Below, piece by piece: positions 8,704 to 16,913 of a stretch of 64,000 nt of DNA. The position numbers and the translations under genes are program-made. The notes under the pieces are model-generated. The model was not told where the DNA came from. It was given only the letters and a program-made list of their open reading frames with translations, and ran no database searches. How positions within the stretch are numbered: the stretch's first letter is position 1; each line of letters starts with the position of its first letter. The DNA comes from Kribbella steppae (lineage in GTDB: Bacteria > Actinomycetota > Actinomycetes > Propionibacteriales > Kribbellaceae), in NCBI RefSeq assembly GCF_004342025.1, contig NZ_SLWN01000007.1, positions 277,709 to 341,708 of the forward strand, read 5' to 3'.

Positions 8704-9483
8704 ATGGAACTGGGGTTGAGAGATGCGGCGGTGCTGGTGACCGGCGGGTCGTCGGGAATCGGGCGCGAGGCGGCGATCGGCTACGGACGCGAGGGCGCGA
8801 AGGTCGCGATCACGTACAACTCGCAGAAGGACGTGGCCGAGGGGGTGGCCGAGGAGATCGAGGCGGCCGGCGGTACGGCGTACGTCGTACCGATGGATCT
8901 GAACGAGCCGGAGACGATCGCGGCCGCCGTGGCCGCCGTGATCAGCTGGTGGGGCGGGCTGGATGTGGTGGTGGGGAACGCGGTCAACTGGGGCAACGCC
9001 GGGTTCCACGAGCGGCCGGTGAAGATCGAGGACGGGACCACCGACTGGTGGGTGCCGGTGATGCGGGCCAACCTCGAGGGCAACTACCACCTGGTGCAGC
9101 AGGCGGCGCCGGCATTGCGGCAGTCGGAGCACGGCCGGCTGGTCTTGATCTCGACCGACCTGGCCGAGCGCGGCATGGCCGGTGCCTGGCCGTACGCCGC
9201 CGCGAAGGCCGGGCTGCACGGCCTGGTCGCGAGTCTCCAGCACGATCTGGGCCAGGACGGCGTGCTGGTCAACGTCGTGATGCCCGGGATCACGCTGCAG
9301 AACGGCGAGCACCACGTGATCCCGAAGGCCGCGCTCGATCAGATCGCGACGACGTTCAGCGCGCGCAAACTGCCGGACACGACCGATGTCGCCGCCGCGA
9401 TCCTGTTCCTCACCTCACCCCGGACCACCGCGATCCAGGGTGAGATCCTCCGCGTCACCGGCGGCCACCTGCTCCCGGCCTAA
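8704..9483 (+). CDS. Short-chain dehydrogenase/reductase (SDR)
   Basis: A 259-residue classical SDR. The nucleotide-binding TGGSSGIG loop is at residues 14-21, the NxV-type segment VVGNAVN in the middle, and the catalytic Ser (LISTDLAER) with YAAAK supplies the Ser-Tyr-Lys triad. The C-terminus ends in the usual ITGG-like VTGGHLLPA. It is probably an NAD(P)H-dependent oxidoreductase with unknown substrate. ATG at 8704 follows GAAGG. Directly preceded by a double palindrome, so it is probably under a dedicated repressor that is not encoded next door. Converges on, and overlaps by 4 nt, the stop of the next gene. Confidence 0.88.
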   Translation: MELGLRDAAVLVTGGSSGIGREAAIGYGREGAKVAITYNSQKDVAEGVAEEIEAAGGTAYVVPMDLNEPETIAAAVAAVISWWGGLDVVVGNAVNWGNAGFHERPVKIEDGTTDWWVPVMRANLEGNYHLVQQAAPALRQSEHGRLVLISTDLAERGMAGAWPYAAAKAGLHGLVASLQHDLGQDGVLVNVVMPGITLQNGEHHVIPKAALDQIATTFSARKLPDTTDVAAAILFLTSPRTTAIQGEILRVTGGHLLPA

Positions 9484-10997
9484 CGGATCCGGACCGCGGC
9501 GACCGCGCTCTTCCTGACGTTGCGGCCATCGGTCACCTCGACGCGATAGGCGACCGACTGGCCGCTCGTCAGGCCGGAGTCGGCGAACGTCGTCACGGTC
9601 GGCTTCGTCCAGGAGTAGGAGTAGCGGGTCCAGCTCCCGACCTTCGTCTTGCCGCGGTACAACGTGTAGGTCAACGAGATGTTGTCCACGTCGACGACCG
9701 TCGGGAAGCTGACCGTCGCCCGGTGAACCCGCGTGCTGGACACCTTCGGTGCCGCGGGCAGACCCGGCCGGGCACCGCCGGGAGCGTTGGTGAACCGGGT
9801 CAGGCCTTGCTGCGGTACGCCGTTCACCTCGGTGAAGTCACCGCCCGCCCACAGGTCGTTGCCGCCGGACGCGAATGCCAGCGGACCGACCAGGGTCTCG
9901 CCGCCCGCATCGGTGTTCGGGTACCACGGGCCCAGCTTGCCGTTGAGCGCGCTGTGGACCAGCAGATGGTGCATACCGGTCTTGTCGGGGAAGCCGCCGT
10001 CCCGGCTGCAGTCGTGCGCGTGCGAACCCTTGTAGACCCAGTTGCCCATCGCCTTGACCGCCTCGGTCGCGCCCAGGCACTTGCTCTGCCACAACAACTT
10101 GCCGGTCGTCGCATCGGCGGCGATCATGCCGTCGTAGCAGCCGGAACCGGAGCCCGCGTTGCCGGCGAAGACCTTGTTGCCGAGCGTGTCGATATCCTTG
10201 ACCCGGCTGTCACAGTCGGGTGTCTTCGCCGGGATGACCGCGGCGGCCGGCATCGCGTAGGCGGCGCCGGTCGTGGTGTTCACCATCGCCAGTGCATGAT
10301 GCGGCTCGCCCTGCAAGGTCTCGAAGCCGCCGCCGACGAAGACGCGCTTGCTGTCGTCCGACACGTCGATCGCGTGCACGTCGTCGTCCGCGTCCGGGTC
10401 CCAGGGCAGGAGTACCCCGGTGTTCAGGGTGACCGCGGCCAGGCGGTTGCGGACCGCCCTGTCCACCTTGCCGAACGAGCCGCCCAGGTAGACGGTGTTG
10501 CCGGTGATCGCCAGCGCCGCGACCCGGAAGTTGACCGCGGGATCCCAGCCGGCCACGAGGCCGCCGGTGGCGACACTGAACAGCGCGACGCGCTTGCGCG
10601 ACTGGCCGTTGACGCTGGTGAAGTCTCCACCGATCACGACCCACTTGCCGTCCGGGCTGGTGGCGATACTCCAGACGGAGCCGTTGAGCTTCGGCGCGAA
10701 CCTCGTCGGCGCACCGGTGCTCCGGTTGAACGCCGCAAGGTAGGTCCGGGCCGCGTCGCCCTGACCCACCGCATTGCCGGGCGGCCGGATCCGGGTGAAC
10801 AGACCGCCGGCGAACACGGTGTTTCCGGCCACCGCGACCGCATTCACGCTGTCGTTGGTCTGCCACGACACCTGCTTGACCGCGGACACGGCCGAGCCGA
10901 ATCCGGGCGTTGCCGCCTCGACCGGCCGGCCGGATGGCACCAGCGCCGCCGCGACCACGGCCGCGGCGGTGACCACCGCCAGAACTGCCTTCTTCAT
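9480..10997 (-). CDS. Secreted beta-propeller (delta-60-like) protein with C-terminal FN3-like domain
   Basis: A 505-residue exported protein. The signal peptide is M-K-K-A-V-L-A-V-V-T followed by alanines to about residue 28. The body repeats a G-N-T-V-(F/Y)-(A/L)-G-G-x-F motif roughly every 45-50 residues (for example VFAGGLFTRI, VVIGGDFTSV, VYLGGSFGKV, VFVGGGFETL, LWAGGDFTEV), the blade signature of delta-60/PQQ-like propellers. The last 90 residues resemble a fibronectin-III domain (YTLYRGKTKVGSW, YRVEVTDGRN). The ATG at 10997 is preferred over TTG at 11003 because GGGGGA is well placed. Function unknown; probably extracellular binding. Confidence 0.75.
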   Translation of the reverse strand: MKKAVLAVVTAAAVVAAALVPSGRPVEAATPGFGSAVSAVKQVSWQTNDSVNAVAVAGNTVFAGGLFTRIRPPGNAVGQGDAARTYLAAFNRSTGAPTRFAPKLNGSVWSIATSPDGKWVVIGGDFTSVNGQSRKRVALFSVATGGLVAGWDPAVNFRVAALAITGNTVYLGGSFGKVDRAVRNRLAAVTLNTGVLLPWDPDADDDVHAIDVSDDSKRVFVGGGFETLQGEPHHALAMVNTTTGAAYAMPAAAVIPAKTPDCDSRVKDIDTLGNKVFAGNAGSGSGCYDGMIAADATTGKLLWQSKCLGATEAVKAMGNWVYKGSHAHDCSRDGGFPDKTGMHHLLVHSALNGKLGPWYPNTDAGGETLVGPLAFASGGNDLWAGGDFTEVNGVPQQGLTRFTNAPGGARPGLPAAPKVSSTRVHRATVSFPTVVDVDNISLTYTLYRGKTKVGSWTRYSYSWTKPTVTTFADSGLTSGQSVAYRVEVTDGRNVRKSAVAAVRIR

Positions 10998-11114
10998 CAA
11001 CAATCCCCCGCCTCGCCACCCGTGATTTCAAGCGCTGTGACTATGTGCCACCACACGATAACTGTCAGCTCAGGCCGAGTCGAAAGCGGACCCCGCCGCG
11101 CGCGCTCGGCGTGC

Positions 11115-11132
11115 ACAAGCGGTCACGCTTGT
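11115..11132. promoter_or_regulatory. Inverted repeat upstream of nicotinamidase
   Basis: ACAAGCG-GTCA-CGCTTGT is a perfect 7-bp inverted repeat with a 4-nt spacer, 38 bp before the nicotinamidase start. A TACCGT hexamer immediately follows and could serve as a -10 element, so a repressor bound here would block it. Confidence 0.45.
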
Positions 11133-11170
11133 ACCGTGGGCACAGGGACACTGGGAGAAGGAGCGTCGCG

Positions 11171-11749
11171 ATGGCCCGGGCACTGATCGTGGTGGACGTG
11201 CAGAACGACTTCTGCGAGGGCGGAAGCCTGGCCGTCAGCGGTGGAGCGGACGTGGCGTTCCGGATCGGCGAACTGCTGCACAAGTGGTACGAGGCCGACC
11301 CGGCGGACAAGCAGTACGAGTACGTCGTGGCCACCCGGGACCACCACATCGACCCGGGCGACCACTTCTCCGTCGAGCCCGACTTCGTCCACTCCTGGCC
11401 GCGGCACTGTGTCGCCGGCACCGACGGCGTCAGCTTCCACCCGAACATGGACCCCCAGCCGTTCGACGCGATCTTCGACAAGGGCGAGTACGCGGCCGCC
11501 TACTCGGGCTTCGAAGGCAAGTCCCACGGGGACGGCCGCACGCTCGCCGACTGGTTGCGCGAGAACGGTGTCACCGACGTCGACGTGTGCGGTATCGCCA
11601 CCGACTACTGCGTCCGCGCGACCGCCCTCGACGCCCGGGAGGCAGGCTTCGGTACGACGGTCCTGACCGGGCTGACCGCGGGTGTCGCCCAGGGGACCAC
11701 CGAGCAGGCCCTGTCCGAGCTGCGCGCCGCCGGGGTCACCGTCACCTGA
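11171..11749 (+). CDS. pncA: Nicotinamidase (pyrazinamidase)
   Basis: A 192-residue isochorismatase-fold amidase converting nicotinamide to nicotinate for NAD salvage in the cytoplasm. The catalytic triad is visible: Asp of VVDVQNDF, Lys of FDKGEYAAAYS, and Cys of GIATDYCVRAT. The metal-site pattern TRDHHIDPGDHF with a later HSWPRHC matches the Asp/His ligands of PncA. The ATG at 11171 has GAGAAGGAG upstream; the longer open frame before it is not coding. The 3' end overlaps the convergent AbgT gene by 8 nt. Confidence 0.92.
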   Translation: MARALIVVDVQNDFCEGGSLAVSGGADVAFRIGELLHKWYEADPADKQYEYVVATRDHHIDPGDHFSVEPDFVHSWPRHCVAGTDGVSFHPNMDPQPFDAIFDKGEYAAAYSGFEGKSHGDGRTLADWLRENGVTDVDVCGIATDYCVRATALDAREAGFGTTVLTGLTAGVAQGTTEQALSELRAAGVTVT

Positions 11750-13274
11750 CCGGAGCCCCCGGGCCGAGCGGGATCCCCAGCGCCCACCAGGCCAGGAACA
11801 GCAGCGTCCAGGCGATCGTCATCGACACCGCCAACGGGACCGTGTACGACGCCAGCGTCCCCACGCCGGCGTCCTTGCGGTAACGCTGCAGGAACCCGAG
11901 CGCCATCACGAAGTACGGGCTCATCGGCGTGATCGCGGTCGAGCCCGAGTCGGCGATCCGGAACAAGGCCTGGGTGGTCTCGGCCGGGACGCTCAGCAGC
12001 AGCATCATCGGCACCAGGATCGGCGCGGTCAGTGACCACATCGCCGACCCGCTCGTCACCAGCACGTTGATCAGCGTCAGCAGCACCAGGATGCCGAGGA
12101 AGATCACGATCGTCGGCGCGCCGAGGTCACCGAGCACCCGGGCCGACTCCGCCGACAGCAGGTCCCCGATCCGGCTCCAGGAGAAGTACGCCAGGAACTG
12201 CGCGATCGCGAAGAACAGCACCAGCACCGGCGCCATCTGCTTGATGCCTTCGGCCATCAGCCTCGGTACGTCGGCCGCCGTCTCGATCGCCTTCACGGTC
12301 ACGCCGTACGTGATCCCGACCAACCCGAACAGTACGGCGACCACCATCGCGATACCGTCGAGGAACGGCGACTCGACGATGCTGCCGTTCTCTCCGCGCA
12401 GTGGTGAATTCTGCGGCACGAGTACGGCGACGATGGCGACGGCCGCGAGCAGGAACACGATCCCGGCACGGCGCAGACCGGTGCGCTCGGCCTCCGACAG
12501 CTTCAGCTGGTCCGGATCGTCACCAGGCGCGTCCGGATCGGCGTCGAGGTCGGTCCGCTTGCTCAGCACCAGCCTGGTCACCAGAGTGATCACCAGCGCG
12601 AGCAGCACCGACGAGGCGATGTTGAAGAACCAGTTCGACAGCGGCGAGACGTAGGCGTCCGGGTCGACCGTCCGGGCCGCCGCCGTGGTGATCCCGGCGA
12701 AGATCGCGTCGTTCGGGGTCGGGATCGGGCTGGCGTCGTACCCGGAGGCGATCGCGGTGTACGCGACCACGATGCCGAGGATCGGCGACCGGCCGACCGC
12801 GCGGAAGGCGAGCCCGCCGAGTGGCACCAGGATGATGTACGCCGCGGCCGACGCGACGTGCGCCATCGTGCCGGCGAACGCGACCGCGAACACCACCATC
12901 GACTGCGGCACCCGGGACACGCTCACCCGCATCAGTGCCTGCAGGAACCCGGTCCGCTCGGCCAGCGCGACCCCCATGATCACGACCACGATCGTCGCCA
13001 TCGGCGGGAACTCGGCGAAGTTCGAGATCGCGGTCGACACCGCCATCTGCAGGCCGTCGCCGGACAGCAGGTTCTGCACCGCGACCGTCTTGCCGTCCTT
13101 CGGTGACACCACGGACACGTCCAGCGCGGCCAGGATCGCACTCACCACGGCGAGGATCGCGGACAGGATCCAGAACAACCAGAACGGATGCGGCAGCGCG
13201 TTGCCGACCCGCTCGATCACCGCCATCGCCCGGACCAGGCGTGGCAGTTCCTTCGTGTCGGTCGTCGTAGTCAT
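11742..13274 (-). CDS. AbgT-family transporter
   Basis: A 510-residue membrane protein with the family hallmarks: start ERVGNALPHPFWLFW, FAEFPPMATIVVVIMGVALAERTGFL, SGYDASPIPTPNDAIFAGITT, and a C-terminal AETTQALFRIADSGSTAITPMSPY. AbgT proteins include E. coli AbgT (p-aminobenzoyl-glutamate import) and MtrF-type sulfonamide efflux pumps. It is last in a probable four-gene operon with a GntR regulator, a creatininase-family hydrolase and an esterase. The start lies 1 nt after the esterase stop. Uptake of an amide or conjugate that the two hydrolases then cleave is a reasonable inference. Confidence 0.88.
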   Translation of the reverse strand: MTTTTDTKELPRLVRAMAVIERVGNALPHPFWLFWILSAILAVVSAILAALDVSVVSPKDGKTVAVQNLLSGDGLQMAVSTAISNFAEFPPMATIVVVIMGVALAERTGFLQALMRVSVSRVPQSMVVFAVAFAGTMAHVASAAAYIILVPLGGLAFRAVGRSPILGIVVAYTAIASGYDASPIPTPNDAIFAGITTAAARTVDPDAYVSPLSNWFFNIASSVLLALVITLVTRLVLSKRTDLDADPDAPGDDPDQLKLSEAERTGLRRAGIVFLLAAVAIVAVLVPQNSPLRGENGSIVESPFLDGIAMVVAVLFGLVGITYGVTVKAIETAADVPRLMAEGIKQMAPVLVLFFAIAQFLAYFSWSRIGDLLSAESARVLGDLGAPTIVIFLGILVLLTLINVLVTSGSAMWSLTAPILVPMMLLLSVPAETTQALFRIADSGSTAITPMSPYFVMALGFLQRYRKDAGVGTLASYTVPLAVSMTIAWTLLFLAWWALGIPLGPGAPVR

Positions 13275-13275
13275 G

Positions 13276-14196
13276 TCAGGTCCTCAGCTTGTGCGACCGG
13301 AAGAACGCACCGATCAACTCGTGCGCCTCGAACGTCTGGGTGACGTAGCCCGGCCCGGATGACGCATCGGACCCGGGCCACGAGTGCCCGCCATCAGTGA
13401 CGGCAACATGGACGACATCCGCCTCGCAACCCTTGTAGAAGTACTTCAGTACGTCGTCGCCCTGCTGCGACACCACTGGGTCCGGCTTGCAGTGGTTGCG
13501 GACCGACCAGTCCCGGACCCAGGTCTGCACACTCGGCAGGTCGCGCTGACCGTCACCGCCGTACGGGATCGTGGTGTCGCCGGTGCCGTGAATGTCGAGC
13601 ACGGGCACCGGCCGGCTCGGCGCGCACCGCTTGCCCTGCTGGTAGAACGCACCCGCCACCGGAGCGATCGCGGCGATCCGGTCGGCCATTTCACAGGCGA
13701 GGATCGCGGTGAACCCGGCCCCGTTCGACTTGCCGGTCGCGTAGACAGCCTTCGTGTCGACGCACAGCGAACCTTCCAGGGTGTCGAGCAGATCCGAGGT
13801 GAACTTGACGTCGTCGACCCCCTCGGCCGAGTACGGCGCTCCCTGCCACGCCTGCTTGTTCTCGTCACCGATCACACCGTTGGGGTAGGCAACGATCGCG
13901 TCGAGCTTCGACAGGTCCGAGAAGGCTTCCGTCTGCGCCCCGGTCTTGCCACGACCGTGGTACACGACGATCAGCGGGTACGCCGTTCGCACGTCGTACC
14001 GATCCGGGACATGCAGCCGGTAGGTGCGGGTGAGACCACCGCTGACCACCTCGTAGTCGCCGGTGGAGAGTGCTTGCTTACCGCAACCGGTACTGCGGGC
14101 GGCCGGAGCGACCGCGGTTGCCGACGGCAACCCGATCGTCAGCAGGCCGGCCGTGATGAAGAGTGCGCCGAGGGTTCTCGGGCGTGCGAGGTTCAT
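13276..14196 (-). CDS. Secreted PHB-depolymerase-family esterase (LpqC-like)
   Basis: A 306-residue exported alpha/beta-hydrolase. The signal peptide spans about residues 1-30 (TLGALFITAGLLTIGLPSATAVA). The mature protein has YHGRGKTG (oxyanion region), nucleophile elbow GKSNGAGF, IHGTGDTTIPYGG (acid loop) and DGGHSWPG (His), the arrangement of the esterase_phb/LpqC family. Start ATG at 14196 has GGAGG about 7 nt before. It sits between creatininase and AbgT genes, so it may release a substrate outside the cell for import. Feruloyl-esterase-like activity is an alternative. Confidence 0.83.
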   Translation of the reverse strand: MNLARPRTLGALFITAGLLTIGLPSATAVAPAARSTGCGKQALSTGDYEVVSGGLTRTYRLHVPDRYDVRTAYPLIVVYHGRGKTGAQTEAFSDLSKLDAIVAYPNGVIGDENKQAWQGAPYSAEGVDDVKFTSDLLDTLEGSLCVDTKAVYATGKSNGAGFTAILACEMADRIAAIAPVAGAFYQQGKRCAPSRPVPVLDIHGTGDTTIPYGGDGQRDLPSVQTWVRDWSVRNHCKPDPVVSQQGDDVLKYFYKGCEADVVHVAVTDGGHSWPGSDASSGPGYVTQTFEAHELIGAFFRSHKLRT

Positions 14197-14280
14197 CAGG
14201 GTGCCTCCTCAGGGGCAGGCGGCCTGCGGGCGGGCAGGCTCGCGCCTGGACCGGGCGGGGTCCAGTGTGAAGGGGATGTG

Positions 14281-15075
14281 TCAGGCCGAGAGCAGTTCGT
14301 CGGCGAAGGCGGCTATGCGGTCGGCGGCCGTCTCGACCAGGAGTCGGCCGTCCTCGGCAGTGGCACGGCGGGGGTCTCCCAGCACGCCACGCTTGTGATA
14401 CGCGTCGAACCCGACGGACAGGCGCGGTCCACGCGCCTGCCGGGACAGCCGGGCCGGTGTGGTCAGTTCGTCGAGCCTGGTGGCGCCGGGTTCCAGGCCG
14501 TCGGCCTGGACGAGTTCCGGGGCCAGATACAGCATCTGGGCGGTCTCGGCCTCGCCGGCGTGCCCGTGGACCTCACTGACATCCACGATCAGGTCGGACA
14601 CCACGGAGGTGATCGGTGTCCAGGCGAAGGTGAGATCCTCGCGCACGTACTCCTGCGCGAGCACGGACAGCGCGGCGTTGTTGCCGCCGTGCCCGGTGAT
14701 GACCAGGAACTGCCGCCAGCCGTGCTCCCGCAGGCTGGCGACCACGTCCCGGATCACGTGCATGAAAGTTGCCGGGGACAACGTCACGGTCCCGGCGAAG
14801 GCCATGTGGTGCGGCGAGACGCCGTACGGGACGACCGGTGCGACGACGGCGGAACCGTCCAGCCGCTCGGCCACCAGCTCGGCGACCCCGACGGCCCGCA
14901 CGGTGTCGGTGGACATCGCCATCCCGCCGCCATGCTGTTCCTGCGCTCCGACCGGAATGATCACCAGCGGCGACCGCAGGACGGCCTCGGCCGCCTCGTC
15001 GGTCGTCAGCTCCGCGAGTCTGCGGAAACTTTTCGCCACCTGGTGACGCTCTTCTTCCGGAGAGCGGCTGTTCAC
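14281..15075 (-). CDS. Creatininase-family amidohydrolase
   Basis: A 264-residue member of the creatininase/MftE/ArfB superfamily. Metal-binding motifs are visible: IPVGAQEQHGG (Glu/His), MSTDTVRA (Asp), ITGHGGNN, and EVHGHAGEAETA (His/Glu). Members hydrolyse cyclic or linear amides (creatinine, N-formyl amides, peptides) with a binuclear metal centre in the cytoplasm. The GTG start overlaps the GntR stop (GTGA), so it is translationally coupled to its regulator. The partner transporter downstream is AbgT-like, pointing to an amide-containing substrate. Confidence 0.85.
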   Translation of the reverse strand: MNSRSPEEERHQVAKSFRRLAELTTDEAAEAVLRSPLVIIPVGAQEQHGGGMAMSTDTVRAVGVAELVAERLDGSAVVAPVVPYGVSPHHMAFAGTVTLSPATFMHVIRDVVASLREHGWRQFLVITGHGGNNAALSVLAQEYVREDLTFAWTPITSVVSDLIVDVSEVHGHAGEAETAQMLYLAPELVQADGLEPGATRLDELTTPARLSRQARGPRLSVGFDAYHKRGVLGDPRRATAEDGRLLVETAADRIAAFADELLSA

Positions 15076-15767
15076 GGGAGCTCCGGGAAGTCGGCGGCCT
15101 CGACAGCCCGGCGGATGTTGTCCAGATGCTCCCGGGTCAGGCGTTCGGCCCGCTCCGGGTCCTGTGCCCGGACGGCCGCCGTGATCGCCTGATGCTCGGT
15201 GTGATCGCGCTCGCGGTTGTCGTAGAGCGCACGGATCTGCTGCTGCTCGCGGACCCGCACCTTCAGCAGCGAGGCCAGCACCTCTTCTAGCAACGGATTG
15301 CCAGAGGCGGCGGCCAGCTCGATGTGGAAGTTCAGCGCGAACGCGGGGCCGCCCGGTGGGACCAGCGCGTTGGTGACCGCCGCCTCGAGCCGCTCCAGGT
15401 TCTCCGGCTGCCGAGCGGTGGCGGACTGAGCGGCGATGGCCGGCTCGAGCACCAGGCGGGCGCTGATCAGCTGCAGCACCGACTCCTTGGTGATCGGCGG
15501 GCGGTGCGGGTTCGCCAGGACGACGTTGTTGATCGTCGGCCCGACGTACGTCCCGGAGCCGTGCCGGAACTCCACCGCCCCGGTCGCCTCCAGCTTGCGC
15601 AGCGCCTCCCGCACCGTCGGCGTCGTGATCGCGAACCGCTTGGCCAACTCCCGGGCCGACGGAATCGCGTCCCCAGGACCCAGTCCGCCGGCCCGGATGA
15701 TCTCGAGAATCGACTCGGTCAACCGATCGGACAGGCTGGGTGGCGCCCCGCCAATTGAGTAACTCAC
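15072..15767 (-). CDS. GntR-family regulator (FadR/FCD subfamily)
   Basis: A 231-residue transcription factor. N-terminal winged helix (about residues 10-75): SLSDRLTESILEIIRAGGLGPGDAIPSARELAKRFAITTPTVREALRKLEATG, then GSGTYVG. The C-terminal all-helical FCD effector domain has the usual RLVLEPAIAAQSA and NFHIELAAASGNPLL, the His/Asp/Asn metal-ligand pattern. It probably represses the downstream creatininase/esterase/AbgT genes until an organic acid or amide ligand binds. GTG start; a palindrome ends about 7 nt upstream, suggesting autoregulation and a very short leader. Confidence 0.9.
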   Translation of the reverse strand: MSYSIGGAPPSLSDRLTESILEIIRAGGLGPGDAIPSARELAKRFAITTPTVREALRKLEATGAVEFRHGSGTYVGPTINNVVLANPHRPPITKESVLQLISARLVLEPAIAAQSATARQPENLERLEAAVTNALVPPGGPAFALNFHIELAAASGNPLLEEVLASLLKVRVREQQQIRALYDNRERDHTEHQAITAAVRAQDPERAERLTREHLDNIRRAVEAADFPELP

Positions 15768-15774
15768 AAACTGA

Positions 15775-15787
15775 CTAAATCACTTAG
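15775..15787. promoter_or_regulatory. CTAA-N5-TTAG operator before GntR gene
   Basis: CTAAATCACTTAG is an inverted repeat just upstream of the GntR start, in the only AT-rich patch nearby. Size and position suit an autoregulatory operator. Confidence 0.45.
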
Positions 15788-15863
15788 CCTTTCCCGAGGT
15801 CAAGACCTCAGGCGAGTAGTTCTGCTCAGGCAGGTGGCCCGCAGCGGCCAATAGCGTGCTGCC

Positions 15864-16913
15864 GTGAAGCAACGCAGTCGGCCAGCGGCGGCCGCCCTCA
15901 GCGTCGTCACCGCCCTCGCAGTCGGCATCGGGGTCGGCGTGGTGACCGGAGTGATCGCGACAGCCGTGTCGTCGCGGGAGTGCTTGGCCGACGAGGATTG
16001 CCTGGCGTTCCTGACAGGCCTGGGGTACGGCGTGGTCGTGGGTGGGATCGCCGCGGCGATCACCGTTCTCGTCCTGTCGATCCGCCTGCAGGTCGGAGCG
16101 ATCTTCGGTATCGGTGCCGCGGCAGCGCTGCTGTTGCTGGTTCGGGCGGCTTGGGGGCTGGGGCTGGGGCAGGCTCAACTGCTCGTCTTCCTGGCCGCGG
16201 TCGTGTTCGCCGGCGCCGCCGTCGTCAACAGCTGCTACCGGCCTGCGCCGTCCCAGCTCGCTGACCAGCCGGCCGGCGGCGAGCCCCGGCAGTGGAGTCG
16301 GCCGACGCTCGCCTCCGTCCTGATCGCGGTCTGCGCTGTGGTGATCGCCGGGCTTCCCGCCGGTTCGAAGCTGAGCACGGTGTGGTCGGAGCAGCAGCGG
16401 ATCGAAGCCGTCTTCGAGCGACCGCTGCAGACCGACCTGGACGGCACGTGGCCGTACAGCGTGCGCTACTCCAGCACCGGCATCGACTACTCCGTGTTCG
16501 AGCCGACCTCCGGCGGTTCCCGGATCGCGGACATCGAGGTCAGCGTCCGCACCCTCGCGCCCGACCAAACGCCATGCACCGGCTTCGATGATCTGACCGA
16601 GGGCGCCGTCAGGCAGTGCGCGGAGCTCGAACCGAACCTGTGGCAGGCCCGTGGTGCGAACGGCGAGTCCCGGTACTTCGTCCACGCGGACGAACGCCAG
16701 TGGGCCTACGTCAGGTCCGAGACGTACGGCGGCGCTGCCGCCCAGCGGATGCACGACGCGAGAGCCGAGCAGATCGCTCGCTCCCTCGAGCCGCGATCCG
16801 CCTGGCCGCTGGCCGCGGACTCTGCCGAACTTGCCCGAGCTGATGATCAGCTCGGGCAACGCGCTGTCAGCGGTTGGTGGATGACACGAACAGGATGGCG
16901 TGATTGGTCGTGA
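15864..16913 (+). CDS. Uncharacterised membrane protein
   Basis: A 349-residue protein. Residues 1-120 contain about four hydrophobic helices (SVVTALAVGIGVGVVTGVIA; GYGVVVGGIAAAITVLVL; FGIGAAAALLLLVRAAW; LLVFLAAVVFAGAAVV); a fifth lies near 150 (LASVLIAVCAVVIAGL). The remaining ~180 residues form an apparent extracytoplasmic domain rich in E/D with Cys pairs. I recognise no family. The last ~25 codons run through a strong hairpin and overlap the convergent PASTA-type gene by 47 nt, so the true 3' end may lie in a transcript ending at that hairpin. Confidence 0.6.
   Translation: MKQRSRPAAAALSVVTALAVGIGVGVVTGVIATAVSSRECLADEDCLAFLTGLGYGVVVGGIAAAITVLVLSIRLQVGAIFGIGAAAALLLLVRAAWGLGLGQAQLLVFLAAVVFAGAAVVNSCYRPAPSQLADQPAGGEPRQWSRPTLASVLIAVCAVVIAGLPAGSKLSTVWSEQQRIEAVFERPLQTDLDGTWPYSVRYSSTGIDYSVFEPTSGGSRIADIEVSVRTLAPDQTPCTGFDDLTEGAVRQCAELEPNLWQARGANGESRYFVHADERQWAYVRSETYGGAAAQRMHDARAEQIARSLEPRSAWPLAADSAELARADDQLGQRAVSGWWMTRTGWRDWS
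16831..16860. terminator. Strong hairpin between convergent genes
   Basis: TTGCCCGAGCTG and CAGCTCGGGCAA form a perfect 12-bp stem with a five-nt ATGAT loop, just past the stop of the minus-strand PASTA-type gene. It works symmetrically and lies inside the 3' end of the plus-strand frame. Coordinates are accurate to about 1 nt. Confidence 0.7.
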
